The notes: generated by a model not told the origin, from the sequence alone. A stretch of 64,000 nt of DNA from Hippopus hippopus (GCA_946811185.2 OX328108.1:8824412-8888411), one strand, 5' to 3'; shown: positions 48,584 through 58,923, counted from the first letter of the stretch. Numbers and translations are program-made.

Positions 48584-48814
48584 ATGGAGTGTTCACTTAG
48601 AGACATGAACTTTTGCGAGCTCGCTGAACTATCAGTAAAGAAGAAGGAGAAGAAGAAGAAGGAGTTCACTGTGCCACAATCTGAAAGTTGGGACGATGAC
48701 AACGAGGCACCGTTCTCGTTAAAGTTCGAGCTGGACAGCCAACAGCTGAAGAGATTGAAGAGGCGGGCGGCGAGTAGCTGCCCAGCCTGCAGAAATGTTG
48801 GAGGTTGTGCTTAA
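48584..48814 (+). CDS. Small lysine-rich protein with C-terminal CPAC motif, right copy
   Basis: 76 residues, the twin of 38956-39177. MECSLRDMNFCELAELS, a longer lysine run, then acidic residues, LKRLKRRAASSCPACRNVGG and a final CA. Three extra residues lie in the lysine run and about a dozen substitutions elsewhere, many conservative, with the C-terminal 20 residues almost unchanged. This pattern suggests constraint on the tail. Its TATA box is altered, so it may be weakly expressed. It ends 19 nt before a GGTCC hairpin. Confidence 0.65.
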   Translation: MECSLRDMNFCELAELSVKKKEKKKKEFTVPQSESWDDDNEAPFSLKFELDSQQLKRLKRRAASSCPACRNVGGCA

Positions 48815-48833
48815 AAACACAACCTCCAAACCA

Positions 48834-48871
48834 GGTCCTTTTAGGACCACCCAACAGCCCTTTTCAGGGCT
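48834..48871 (+). terminator. Two histone-type 3' hairpins after the 76-codon gene
   Basis: GGTCCTTTTAGGACC followed by ACCCA, then AGCCCT-TTTC-AGGGCT followed by AACCATCTACCACGAAAG. The pair mirrors 38899-38936. Confidence 0.75.
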
Positions 48872-49057
48872 AACCATCTACCACGAAAGTTCTATCTTTC
48901 TTCAAATTGTCAGACGTAAGTTCTATCTTTCTTCAAATTGTCATTTCTTGAAATTGTCAGACGAAAGTTCTATCTTCAAGTTGTCAGACGAAAGTTCTAT
49001 CTTCAAATTGTCATTCCTTCAAGTTGTCAGACGAAAGTTCTATCTTCAAATTGTCAC

Positions 49058-49097
49058 AGCTCTTTTCAGAGCTAACCCAACAGTCCTTTTCAGGACT
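49058..49097 (+). terminator. Two further histone-type hairpins
   Basis: AGCTCT-TTTC-AGAGCT and AGTCCT-TTTC-AGGACT, each followed by AACC. They mirror 38673-38712 in the left inverted repeat. Confidence 0.7.
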
Positions 49098-49307
49098 AAC
49101 CATCTACCACGAAAGTTCTATCTTTCTTCAAATTGTCAAACTTCTTTCTTTTAGAAGAGTTACACTCCAAAGAACCACACTCCAAAGAGCCACACTCCAG
49201 AGAGTAAAAAACCCAGAAAAAAAGTCTAAGTCCAACTCAGTGCTCAGGCTTTTAGAGAGAGAAATCATCCCTAGATGCAGAAAAAACTAAGTCCAACTCA
49301 ATGGTTA

Positions 49308-49560
49308 GGCCGGGCTCCCCTCGGTGGGCAATACTTAGCCTTTTATTGCGAAATAAATGTTCTATTTATAGTAACATTTTCATGCGGATTCTCGGACTTT
49401 ATCGTTTACTCGACCCCGGGTTCTAGCCTGAGAGGGATTTGTACCCAGTTTGCCTCCAAAACGTCCGCCATCTTGAATTCTGAGTATAGACACTCCGGGT
49501 ATCAGGGTAGGCAAACTGGGTATTTTTTGGGCATTTTTTGTAAAAGTGATATAATGTAAA
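49308..49560. other. Segment unique to the right end of the element
   Basis: It begins CCGGGCTCCCCTCGGTGGGC and includes CGTCCGCCATCTTGAATTC. The word GGGTAGGCAAACTGGG occurs at about 49505 and 49569, and CAGTTTGCCTACCCTGA occurs once at the left (about 38010). A duplication at the right or a deletion between such words at the left could explain the difference. Confidence 0.6.
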
Positions 49561-49621
49561 TTCTTTCAGGGTAGGCAAACTGGGACAAATTCTCTGTAGG
49601 GTAGGTAGCGTAGGGCTCTAC

Positions 49622-49676
49622 AGGACGGGATAATACGGATCTGACCGGGCTCGTCAGATGCGTATTATCCCGTCCT
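49622..49676. repeat. Terminal palindrome, right (55 bp)
   Basis: The exact inverse of 37905-37959, in the same loop orientation relative to the tip (no flip/flop difference between the two ends). Confidence 0.9.
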
Positions 49677-49684
49677 ATACTACT

Positions 49685-49690
49685 CCTGGT
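49685..49690. other. Target site duplication, right (CCTGGT)
   Basis: Identical to 37891-37896. Removing the element and one copy restores GATCTGACCTGGTGACATTG, which aligns with sister repeat units such as GATTTGACCTAGTGACTCGG at about 49808. Confidence 0.85.
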
Positions 49691-50260
49691 GACATTGCTT
49701 TTGATCCGATATGACCCATTAGATATCATCAAGACAAACATTCTAATTAAGTTTCAAAAGTATTGGACTGAAAATGTGGCCTCTAGAGCGTACACAATGT
49801 TTTTCAAAGATTTGACCTAGTGACTCGGTTTTTAACCCGACATGACCCATTTTCAAACTTGTCCAAGATGTCGTCAAGACTTAGTCTGACTAAATTTCAT
49901 GAGTACTGGACCGAAAATGTGACCTAAAGAGTGTACACAAGATTTTTTCAAAGATTCGATCCAGTGACCTCCTTTTTCATCTGACGTTACTCATTTTCAA
50001 ACTCGTCTAAGACGTAATCAGGATCAAGTTTCATGAGTAGTAGACTGAAAATGTGGCCTGAAGAGTATACACACGGTTTTTCTAAGACTTGAACTAGTGA
50101 CCTAGTTTTTTATCCGACCTGACCGATTTTCATACTCATCCGAGATATTATCAAGACAAAGTTTCTGACAAAGTTCCATGAGTATCGGACTGAAAATAAG
50201 GCCGCTACAGGTAAAAGTTGACGACGCACGATGGTTGACGGACACAGCACGATCACAAAG
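49691..50260. repeat. Interspersed host repeat, right part
   Basis: Continuation of 37430-37890. Units with GACATGACCCATTTTCAAAC, ACTGAAAATGTGGCCT and GTGTACACAAGATTTTTTCA recur every ~135-142 bp (start points near 49811, 49953 and 50087). Confidence 0.8.
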
Positions 50261-50317
50261 GCTCACCTTGAGCACTTCGTGCTCAGATGAGTTAATGACA
50301 GATAGACAAACATATAC

Positions 50318-50332
50318 GACCCTAGAAAAACT

Positions 50333-50370
<38 letters not shown>

Positions 50371-50375
50371 TAGAA
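50318..50375. repeat. (GACA)n microsatellite
   Basis: About thirteen near-perfect GACA/ACAG units. Confidence 0.95.
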
Positions 50376-50379
50376 TGGA

Positions 50380-50835
50380 TGATGAAAGAATTGACCGACA
50401 GACTATTATTGACCGACTCACCGATCCACCGACCGAAAACTGACTAACCGACATTATGATTGACTATATGACTGACTGACTGCATGACTGAGGGATTGAT
50501 TGATGAAATTGCTGACGGAATAACTGACTGAATGACTAAATTGGTGTCTACATGGCAGGCTAAATTGCTGGCTGATAAACTGTCTGGCTGACCGACTGGT
50601 TTGTTGGGTGGATGGCTGGCTTGTTTGCCGGCCGGCAGCCCGACCGCAAGCCAGACTGCCAGCGCAGTCAACCGACCCAATGACAGACTTAGTGATTGAC
50701 CGACCTAAATGTCTCGCTACATGGCTACCTGATAGACTGGCTAGCTGGTTGGTTGGTCGGCTTGCTCTCTGGCTGGCTGACTGACTGATGCTGGCTGGCT
50801 GGCTGGCTCAGCCGACCGACCGACTGGCTATATGA
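50380..50835. repeat. Degenerate GACT/GGCT tetranucleotide tract
   Basis: Long low-complexity tract of GACT, GACC and GGCT words. The frames across it are not genes. Confidence 0.85.
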
Positions 50836-50879
50836 CTGGCTCACGATTAATATGAATGACAAATACAGAAATACATAGA

Positions 50880-51030
50880 AGTCATTACATGGCTGATGAG
50901 GGCCGGAGAATACCTCCACCTTGATATCTGCCCCGAGGGCTTTAGCCCGAGGACAGATTTCGAGGTGGAGGGCCGATATCACTCTCAGGCTCTCATCAGC
51001 CGTGTAATAACCTGTTTATTACATCCATGG
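50880..51030. repeat. Palindromic MITE (single copy here)
   Basis: Outer arms TATTACA..GGCTGATGAG and their inverse CTCATCAGCCGTGTAATA; inner GGGCTTTAGCCC-type core with CTCCACCTTGATATCTG / CAGATTTCGAGGTGGAG. Confidence 0.75.
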
Positions 51031-51039
51031 ATCATTTGC

Positions 51040-51735
51040 TCGATTGTTTCGTTTTCTAACATGTTTAAACACTAAAAACGGAGCAATTCTTGTCTTCAGT
51101 CGACGCAACTTTTTTCCGCGGGTAAATGTCACGTTCCTGACGTAACCATGCATCATTCATCATCACTATCGCAGCTGCATATACAGTAAAAGGACGTTTT
51201 AAATAAGCAGTTTCTCATCTCTATTCATAGCTAAAAAATGTCGATATGTGTGTTTTTCGAGCCAAGTATTTAATTTAGTATGATACGGATTATGAATGAG
51301 AAAGAGAATAGATAAATAGAATAGATGGTTGATGCTTTTAATTGGGAAACTTTATTGGACTCGGTTCCCCCGGCTCAGCGGATTAAATTCGTAGATCTAC
51401 AAGCCTCTAGGCACCACGCCTTCCCCAATAAACTTTCCCAATCCAAAACAACAATCTATTTTCTATTTATCGTGTTTTTGCTGGTTTTGCGATTCAATCG
51501 TTGTCTGTACTTCTGAAGATTTGTTCAGCCAATTCTTTTTTTCAAACTGGATGTTTTAAGAACCTTTGTTAACAAGCGAGTGTTCTGTTGCTATAGATTT
51601 AGAAAACAAATCTTGTCAACGGGCAGGATATCAGATATCAGCCCGTTGGCGCCATATCTGCCCTGGCGTAACACTGCTACATGTATTTCACATTTTTAAA
51701 AAGAACATGTTGCTATATTAGTAACAGAATTTAAT
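51040..51735. other. Non-genic stretch
   Basis: No gene recognised. A short inverted pair around ACGGGCAGGATATC..GATATCAGCCCGT lies at 51619-51650. Confidence 0.4.
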
Positions 51736-51739
51736 AATT

Positions 51740-52335
51740 GTATACTTATACGGTCCTAGACAAACAGGCAGATAAACTGATAGATAGACTTGCTGACAGA
51801 CTGACAGATTGATTGACGGGCAAACTAATTTATAGACTGACAGATTGATTGACGGGCGGACTGATTTAAAGACTGACAGATTGATTGACGGGCGGATTGA
51901 TATCCAGACAGATAGATTGATAGATTGATTCATGATTTATAGACTGACAGATCGATTGACGGGCGTACGGATTTCTAGACTGACGGATTGATTGACGGGC
52001 GGACTGATTTATAGACTGACTGACAGATTGATTGACGGACGGACTGAATTATAGCCTGATTGATTGATCGACTGGCGGACTGATTTAAAGACTGACATAA
52101 ATAACTGACGGGCGGACTGATTTAAAGACTGACAGCTTGATTTAAGGGCGGACTGATTTATAGTCTTACAGACTGACTGACGGACGGGCTGAATTATAGA
52201 TTGACAGACTGATCGACTGGCGGACTGATTTAAAGACTGACAGATTGATCGATGGGCGGACTGATTTAAATAGATTAACAGATCGATCTACGACCGACGG
52301 GAGGACTGATTGGTTGCATGACTAAATAACTGGTT
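51740..52335. repeat. ~37-40-bp minisatellite
   Basis: Units with GACTGACAGATTGATTGAC and GGGCGGACTGATTTA, at least twelve degenerate copies. Confidence 0.85.
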
Positions 52336-52358
52336 AAATGACTGTATGGGTGTCTAAT

Positions 52359-52566
52359 TAACCCTTATCCTGCTAAATAAGTTAAACAGCACTTTCAAGC
52401 CGACAGTAACACCCGGAATAATGTTTTTTTAAACTTATTTTTTGAGAAAAATATCTCCTTATCGGACAGAGTAGATCCAAGATCAGACTGCACGTTCTGT
52501 GCAGTCTGATCTTGATCTACACTGTCCGCAAAAGGTCAGGGAGTCATGCATAGCAGTCTAAAGGTT
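52359..52566. repeat. Family C hairpin repeat, full copy
   Basis: From TTAACCCTTATCCTGCTAAA to TAGCAGTCTAAAGGTTAA, with a perfect inner hairpin GATCAGACTGCACG / GTGCAGTCTGATC. It interrupts the end of the minisatellite region. Confidence 0.85.
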
Positions 52567-52569
52567 AAC

Positions 52570-53337
52570 TGACTGATAGATTAGAAACAGATTGACAGAT
52601 AACCGTGAAGACGGACATACGCGTACAAAAGAAATAGAATTACAATAACGTCAGATATTCGCATAGAAGAAAGACAAATCTAGACGCAGATGGAGACTAC
52701 ACGTGACAATAGAAAAGCCTTCAGGATTACTAACTCATCGGTAAATATCGTGTAACATCGACGTTTTCGTAAAGGCTATTCGGCAAATCTCGGCAGCTTC
52801 TGTCTTTTACCATGAGAATTTGGGGTCGTAGACTCACTAACTCATCGGTTAATATCGTGTAACATCGACAATCGGCCAATCTAGGCAGCTTGCGTCTTTT
52901 AATATGAGAGTTAGGGGCCGTAGACCTTAAATCCTACAAAAATTATAATGTTCTGCACTAAGTGTCTAAACTTTACAATAAATCTTCTTATTTTTTTTTC
53001 AAAAAGCGTGTGAGTAGACTGTATTCACTAGAAAAGTAAATACGGCCCTATTAGATTTGTGGGTCTTTTTATTGAAACACGTAATTTTGAAATATGAGTA
53101 TAGTCACCCTATTCTCTAATTTCCAAAACGAAGAAAATTTCTAGATTATCGCTAATCCAAGCATGAATATTGCGGAGAAGGTAGACAGTGATGCACAGGC
53201 TGATCTTTAAATGTATCCTCTTTAACACGCGACGAGACGTGATCCTACTACGCAGAAATGCAGATTGTGTTAATATTCCTTTTGGTTTAAACATATTTCA
53301 TTTCCACATTCTTATGAAATGTACATAATAATTTAGA
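52570..53337. other. Non-genic stretch
   Basis: A local ~115-bp duplication (GACTAACTCATCGGTAAATA near 52733 and ACTCACTAACTCATCGGTTA near 52832). No gene recognised. Confidence 0.4.
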
Positions 53338-53607
53338 AATGAGCCACGCTCTGGCAAAAGGGGGCTTAATGCATCTCCGTGATGCATGATATCAGGCAAG
53401 TCATCACGTAATTATGGATCTATAATAGCTAGTTTTTTTTTTTAACAATCGACTGAATCAGGAGGTAGACTTGTCTTTGGACACACTGAAAACTGGCCAA
53501 TAGCGAAAAGTTTCGGCCCAGGTCAGCCTGCGCGGACTGCGCAGGCTGGCCTGGGTCGATACTTTTCGCAGATGCATTAAGCCCCCTTTTCACAGAGCAC
53601 GGCTCAA
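53338..53607. repeat. Palindromic MITE, family A, copy 10 (best preserved)
   Basis: ATGAGCCACGCTCTGGCAAA at the left, CACAGAGCACGGCTCA at the right. The centre GGTCAGCCTGCGCGGACTGC / GCAGGCTGGCCTGGG is intact. Confidence 0.9.
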
Positions 53608-53888
53608 ATAATTCAGCATTTTTTTCTGCAAAAAGTAGAGCTTATAGTGTTCTTCTCCTAACTGGTGGCTAAATATTCCTTTGCTTATATACCTTATATT
53701 ATATACCGAGGTTTGCCGAATGGTAAAGGGCCCACACAAAGGGTTTCACAAACAGTACTTGACATTTTTTAAACATTAGTAAGTCCGACAATTCCCGCCG
53801 CGTTTCTGCAGATCAAATTTATCTAGAGATGCTTTTAAGAGCTTTATTTATATACCTGGGGTCCTATGTACCTCAGTGGTTATCTTTT

Positions 53889-54063
53889 AGCCTGCTAAGC
53901 GCGACTCATTGACCTTTTTGCGGACAGTGTAGGTCAAGTTCAGACTGCACATAACGTGCAGTCTGATCTTGGATCTACACTGTCCGATAAGGAGATATTA
54001 TTCCACAAAACATAACTTTAAAATAGCGATATTTGGGTTTTTTTCCATCGATTAGGACACTTT
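53889..54063. repeat. Family C hairpin repeat
   Basis: Inverse orientation, from TTAGCCTGCTAAGCGCGACT to ATTTGGGTTTTTTTCC, with the hairpin GCACATAACGTGCAGTCTGA. Confidence 0.75.
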
Positions 54064-54212
54064 AACTACCAATACCGGTTTAAAAAGCTTTATTTGACTC
54101 TTTAGATCAAAGTCAGATTACTCCAACAATATGATCTGATCTTGGATCTACACCGTTTGCTACCTGGCGGCAAATCTGGATCACAATCACCTTTATTTCT
54201 TTACCTCATCCT

Positions 54213-54860
54213 CTCGAGCTTTAACGATCCTGACGTAGAAGACTTTTGAAAACATTGTGCAAAAAGGAAAAAAATGCTAGTAATCAGTAAAAGCCGATAA
54301 CCAGTAGATCTATTTTCAGTTTTTCACACACTATTTTTTTCCCCTTCCGACAGACAAAAGTTGTCAAAGAAGTCATCTGCAAATGCTTTCACAGTTTATG
54401 GGAAGGTACAAAACTTTGAATGTTATCTTTTTAAGACTTAACCAGACGACAAAATTATAGATGTGTCCAAATTGAAAGAATTTGCAGACGACAAATCAAA
54501 TGTTACTCAAATGTTGAATTTTGTCTTCGCCCTTTACGACACAATCCAGAGTGTTCAAGACACCGAGGAAAACATTTTGTAAAAAGAGAAAATTCTAGTA
54601 GCCAGCATTTTCTTCTGAAAGGTTTTCTACCCTATCAAAGACAGAAATCAATATGCTAGCATAATTTTATCTTGTCGTCTGCAACTGCTTTCGATTTGGT
54701 CCAGTCAAATGTACTTTCCTTCTGTAAAGAATAAAAAGGGTACAAATTAAACAATGTGTGAAAATGAGAAAATGCATTTTCTCCTTTTCAACAATGTTTT
54801 CAAAAGCCTTCTTACTAAGGATCTTTAAAATTCTGGATTGTGTGGTCAAGAGTTGAGGTG
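54213..54860. repeat. Two or three overlapping family B repeats
   Basis: Family B words occur twice in order (TGAAAACATTGTGCAAAAAG, TGCAAATGCTTTC; then GACAAAATTATAGATGTGTC, ATGCATTTTCTCCTTTTCAA, GGATTGTGTGGTCAAGAGTT). They indicate tandem or nested copies. Confidence 0.6.
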
Positions 54861-54956
54861 TTCACATTGCTGGATCTCCAAATTTTCGTATAACAGTAAA
54901 ACATATACATATTTACAGTTTTAGATGTGAAGATGAAGAATTCTGTATTACTTTGT

Positions 54957-55145
54957 AATCGGATTAAATAGAGGATATTTGTTTTTTACGGTGAAAGATC
55001 GAAATTTATTTCATCGAGCCAACATCATCGATAATATTTTCACGAGTGGCGCAGCACTCGTGAAAATATTACCGATGATGTTGACTCGATGAAATAAATT
55101 TCGATCTTTCACCGTAAAAAAACAAATATTCTATTTATTTCATGC
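54957..55145. repeat. Long palindrome (~185 bp)
   Basis: Arms from ATAGAGGATATTTGTTTTTT through TTCATCGAG..CATCATCG to the core TTTTCACGAGTGGCGCAGCA, then the inverse. A half copy occurs at 58318-58412. Confidence 0.85.
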
Positions 55146-55516
55146 TTTTAACCCTTTCTGGGGGCAACTTAATCAAAATCCAGCACAGTTCTTTTCGGTT
55201 ATTCCTCGAGGCGTATCCCCCTCCGCATAGCAACGCATTACAATATTACGTCAAGCGAGAGAAATGTAAGGTAAATTACGTCATATTTCCATCTGGTTGT
55301 GAGGCACACGCATTTTACCTAGGTAACTAGTGCGCGGGAACAACTGTTTCCGCCTTCAACTGAAGAGTTAGAATATAAGAATCGGTATTTTCACTGGTCG
55401 TAACCATGAAATATCGAAAAATATTTCACCGTTATTTCTCCGGATAAACTACCGGAAAGCATGAAATAAAAAAGAATAATCAGTTCAACCTACGGCTGTC
55501 CTTTGGCCGTCATTTT

Positions 55517-55710
55517 TAAGCCTTATCCAACTAGACAACTAACCTGAAACTTTCAAGTCGATAGTAAAAACCAAAATGTTGCTATTTATGGGGGAAAATT
55601 ATATTCTTTTCGGACAGAGTAGATCTAAGAACAGACTGCACGTTTTGTGCAGTCTGATCTTGATATACACTGTCCGCAAAAGGTCAGTGGGTCGCGCTTA
55701 GCAGCTTACC
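55517..55710. repeat. Family C hairpin repeat
   Basis: From AAGCCTTATCCAACTAGACA to GTGGGTCGCGCTTAGCAGCT, with the hairpin AGACTGCACG / GTGCAGTCTGATC. Confidence 0.75.
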
Positions 55711-55714
55711 TAGG

Positions 55715-57160
55715 TTGCCAGTTTCTAGAAGCCGACCGATTCGGTTATGATGAAAAAAAGATCCCTTGCTCGTATTTCACAATATCAAAAACGAGTAATA
55801 GGCACTTGCAACGTGATCTACCGTATTATCAGTTATTGATAGAAAAATGGAAATAGTTTTCACCTTGATAGAGATAATTTGTTAAGATATAAAGTAGAAC
55901 GAGTATAAATGAAGACCTCTGAAAAGAAATTTCACATACAAGTCTATTTATAGCAATCGCTTTACTACCAGACGCTGGAGCATTATCTCCCGCTAGATGG
56001 CATTCTACAAATACACATCTATCTAATTTGGGCATTGCGGGTACAGAACCGGACTACTTTTCAAAACGACAACCACTACTTTGAATTTTTCAATATAAAG
56101 TAAAGGTTTACTCAATAAAACGCTACTTAGTGCGATTCATTCAGTTATGGTCACCTGGCATGTTACGTATGCACCGGCCATTTATTAAAACAGCCCCCTA
56201 CAGGCTTGGGTAATAGCTTCGGTGTGAGCCCTACTTTTCCCATGTATATGGGATGGGTGATGCGTCATAGCAGACACGTCGAATGTTCGAAGAATATGGC
56301 ATGCGCAGACAACGGACGCTGGAGTAATCACCGACCGAAATTGTCTATTTATAGTAACAGATACTAAATATTATATATACAGGAACTGTTGATAAATAAT
56401 CGTCGGCTTTACAGTAAAATCTGTGTATGAACAGAAACAGACGAAGCGATTTCGATGAACGGTGTTGAAGTATAGCAATTTCTAAATTTCAGGGTGACAC
56501 AATTTTTGATTGTACAACCAAATTATTTAGCCAGTCAGAAATTGTCATACTCCATAAATTTAGAATTGTACTTAAATGTTATGTAGAATAGTTAATGAAT
56601 ACAGACCCGATGTTGTTGTTGTTTTTATTGAAGAATAGCAGTATTTGTTATCCTTGGTTGCATCGGTGTTCAGAAAGTTCAATTTGAATGGTTAATAGGT
56701 TAGATTCAAATGTAGAAAGCGTTTGCACCCGAAAAATTAGATCTACACGTGGCTCAAATGATGGAGATATCTTTTAGGAAGGTAGAGGGTATTGCACGAA
56801 AAGGAGAAAATGCTGATTACAAGCCTTTTGTTAGCCTTCTTCGTTCGTGCCATGAAAAATGCGGAATTACTTTGTAAATGGTTAAAGGAAGAAACATAAT
56901 AATAACGGGTAGAATCACGGTCTTCCCTTTGGGTCAGAAGTTTACTATTATACACGGAAACCCTACACGGAAATACGATTAAGTAAATTGTAATTATAAT
57001 ACATCTGTGGGAAGTCCTTTTCACCATTCAAGTCAAGTACATTTTCAAGTACGGTGATAAACACACTGAGGCGCAAAATGGGTAAAACTGACATAGTCAA
57101 TTTTTACAAACCTGAACAAATTTAAAATTCAAGGCAATCTCTTGGCTGTAGTGTGTCTCA
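55715..57160. other. Non-genic stretch
   Basis: Holds a family H remnant (about 56485-56575) and a family B remnant (about 56780-56890). No gene recognised. Confidence 0.4.
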
Positions 57161-57369
57161 CAATATCTGACAGTGTAGAACCAAGATTAGACCGCACTTA
57201 TTCGCCACTTTTGTTTTTCAACAAGAGTGATTTAAACATAAGCATATGAGGGAAAATTTGGGAATCAATGATGATCACTGAAAACGGAGTCAGGGTTCAT
57301 GTTTCTAGATCGTGACGATGGGCAAATTTATTTTGTCACGTGTGACTATACTACCTTTTTTAGTCTATA

Positions 57370-57612
57370 TTAACTCTTGTGCCTTTCCCAAACAAAAAAA
57401 AAAAGGACTTGTCTAAAGCCAAAGCATATGTAGCCAGATAAATTAATCATGGCTAAAATGTAAATAATAGCCAGTATTTCTCCATTTCCCACAGTGTTTT
57501 GTATCCTTTTAATGAAATATTTCACCCTTTGTCTCACAAGCAATTTGTCGTCTGCAAATGCTTTCAATTTGGTCTAGTCAAACATTTTCTCTTTTGGTAA
57601 AGAGTTCGTTTA
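57370..57612. repeat. Family B palindromic repeat (diverged)
   Basis: TGTGCCTTTCCCAAACAAAA at the left and TTTTCTCTTTTGGTAAAGAG at the right, with TTTGTCGTCTGCAAATGC in place. Confidence 0.6.
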
Positions 57613-57786
57613 CCCCTTCCCGCCATTGGCGAAAACCGTTTTTTTTTTTGATGGCATAAATCAAGATCAGCCCGAAACGTGCCGTTTGATCTTAGATCTA
57701 TACTTCTCGCTTGTTCAGTCAAGCACACTTTTTCTGAGTATCAATGGATTTTACTTTCAGCTGTAGAAAGCTGTAGAAAAGTTTAT

Positions 57787-58052
57787 ATGAGCTATGCCCT
57801 GGCAAAAAAGTGCTTAATGCATCTCCATGATGCATGATACCAAGCAAGTCATCACATGATCATGGATCCATAAAATCCGTTTAATCTTACAACCGAATAA
57901 ATCATGAGATAACAGTTCTAGTCCATGGACATGCAGGAAATTGACCAATAGCAAAAGGTTTCGGCCCAGGTCAGCCTGCGCGGACTGCGCAGGCTGACCT
58001 GGGTCGATACTTTTTGCAGATACATTAAATCCCATTTTTCACAGAACATGTT
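57787..58052. repeat. Palindromic MITE, family A, copy 11
   Basis: ATGAGCTATGCCCTGGCAAA at the left, CACAGAACATGTTTCATAT at the right; the centre GTCAGCCTGCGCGGACTGCG / CAGGCTGACCTGGG is perfect. Confidence 0.85.
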
Positions 58053-58257
58053 TCATATGATTGAGTTAAAAAAACAACAGAGTAAACTAAAGTGAAGTTG
58101 GTTTCAGATTGTATACATTAGTGTTAAATATCAAGTTTACTACAAAAATCATGTCACTCAGTCCAGGATCTTGTGAAAAAAGACAACAAAATGTAAGTCA
58201 TCCATGGTATACGTGTCAGTCTATTACGATCATTATCTACTCATTTCATTCCATTAA

Positions 58258-58259
58258 CC

Positions 58260-58291
<32 letters not shown>
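58258..58291. repeat. (CT)n microsatellite
   Basis: About 16 CT units. Confidence 0.95.
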
Positions 58292-58294
<3 letters not shown>

Positions 58295-58317
58295 TGTCTT
58301 ATTATCTTATTATTATC

Positions 58318-58412
58318 ATTACCGATGATGTTCACTCAATGAAATAAATTTTTATCTTTCCTCCCCCCCCCCCAACAAAAAAACAAATATCCTTTATCTA
58401 TTTCATTCCCAC
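58318..58412. repeat. Half copy of the 54957-55145 palindrome
   Basis: TACCGATGATGTTCACTCAA to ATATCCTTTATCTATTTCAT. A C run is inserted at about 58362-58373. Confidence 0.7.
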
Positions 58413-58891
58413 ACTTTATTTATTGAAATTTTACGTTAATACTCGTATCACATTTCTATATTTGTATGGAGCTGAAGATACTTTGGATATTTGACATTAT
58501 CATATCTGCCAGTCAATGAATAAAGAAAAGGGTATAGAACATATTAAAATTTCTATCTATATATATGAGCCATGCCCTATGATAAAGGCGAAAATGGACT
58601 TAATGGATACCTATGTATGCGATGACTTACTTAGTACATTGATTGATTGATTGATTGATGTTTACTCCATTTCAACATTTCAGTTATATCACGGCGACAG
58701 CTCACAGATTCGTGCTTGTTCTGGCTTTCACCTGTACAAGGCCAGGACTCTGAAGAGTCTTGCACAAAGACACTCCCATGAAAAGCTTGGTATATTGCAT
58801 CACTTGCAGGCAATAAACCCGCTTTTCACAGCTCTGATTTACATGCAGATATCATGTTCTTGAAAAATGTATCACCCTTCTGCTGTGAAAT

Positions 58892-58897
<6 letters not shown>

Positions 58898-58923
<26 letters not shown>

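Larger units (their letters stand above)
37897..49684. mobile_element. Polinton/adintovirus-type integrated element, 11.8 kb, deleted and partly decayed
   Basis: Supported by the exact 6-bp target duplication, termini AGTAGTATAGG / CCTATACTACT, inverted repeats of ~2.3-2.5 kb, and remains of a protein-primed family B DNA polymerase. Gene order: minus-strand genes at 38956, 39550, 40249, 40981, 41838 and 42618-44413; plus-strand at 44573; minus-strand at 45731; plus-strand at 46284, 48068 and 48584. No retroviral-type integrase, packaging ATPase, protease or capsid gene is visible, and complete Polintons are longer (about 15-20 kb or more), so this copy would need a helper. It is neither a retroelement nor a bacterial element. 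Placement with Polintons is inference from the ends plus the polymerase; a new related family is possible. Confidence 0.85.
47132..49684. repeat. Right inverted terminal repeat (~2.5 kb)
   Basis: The inverse of 37897-40215. It holds the tandem array (47280-47950), the broken 46-codon gene, the CRE promoter copy, the 76-codon gene, hairpins and the terminal palindrome. The ~250 bp at 49308-49560 are not matched at the left. Confidence 0.8.

Noticed and set aside
50178..50982. Frames of 78-89 codons in the tetranucleotide tracts
   Set aside because: The peptides are periodic translations of GACA/GACT/GGCT runs.
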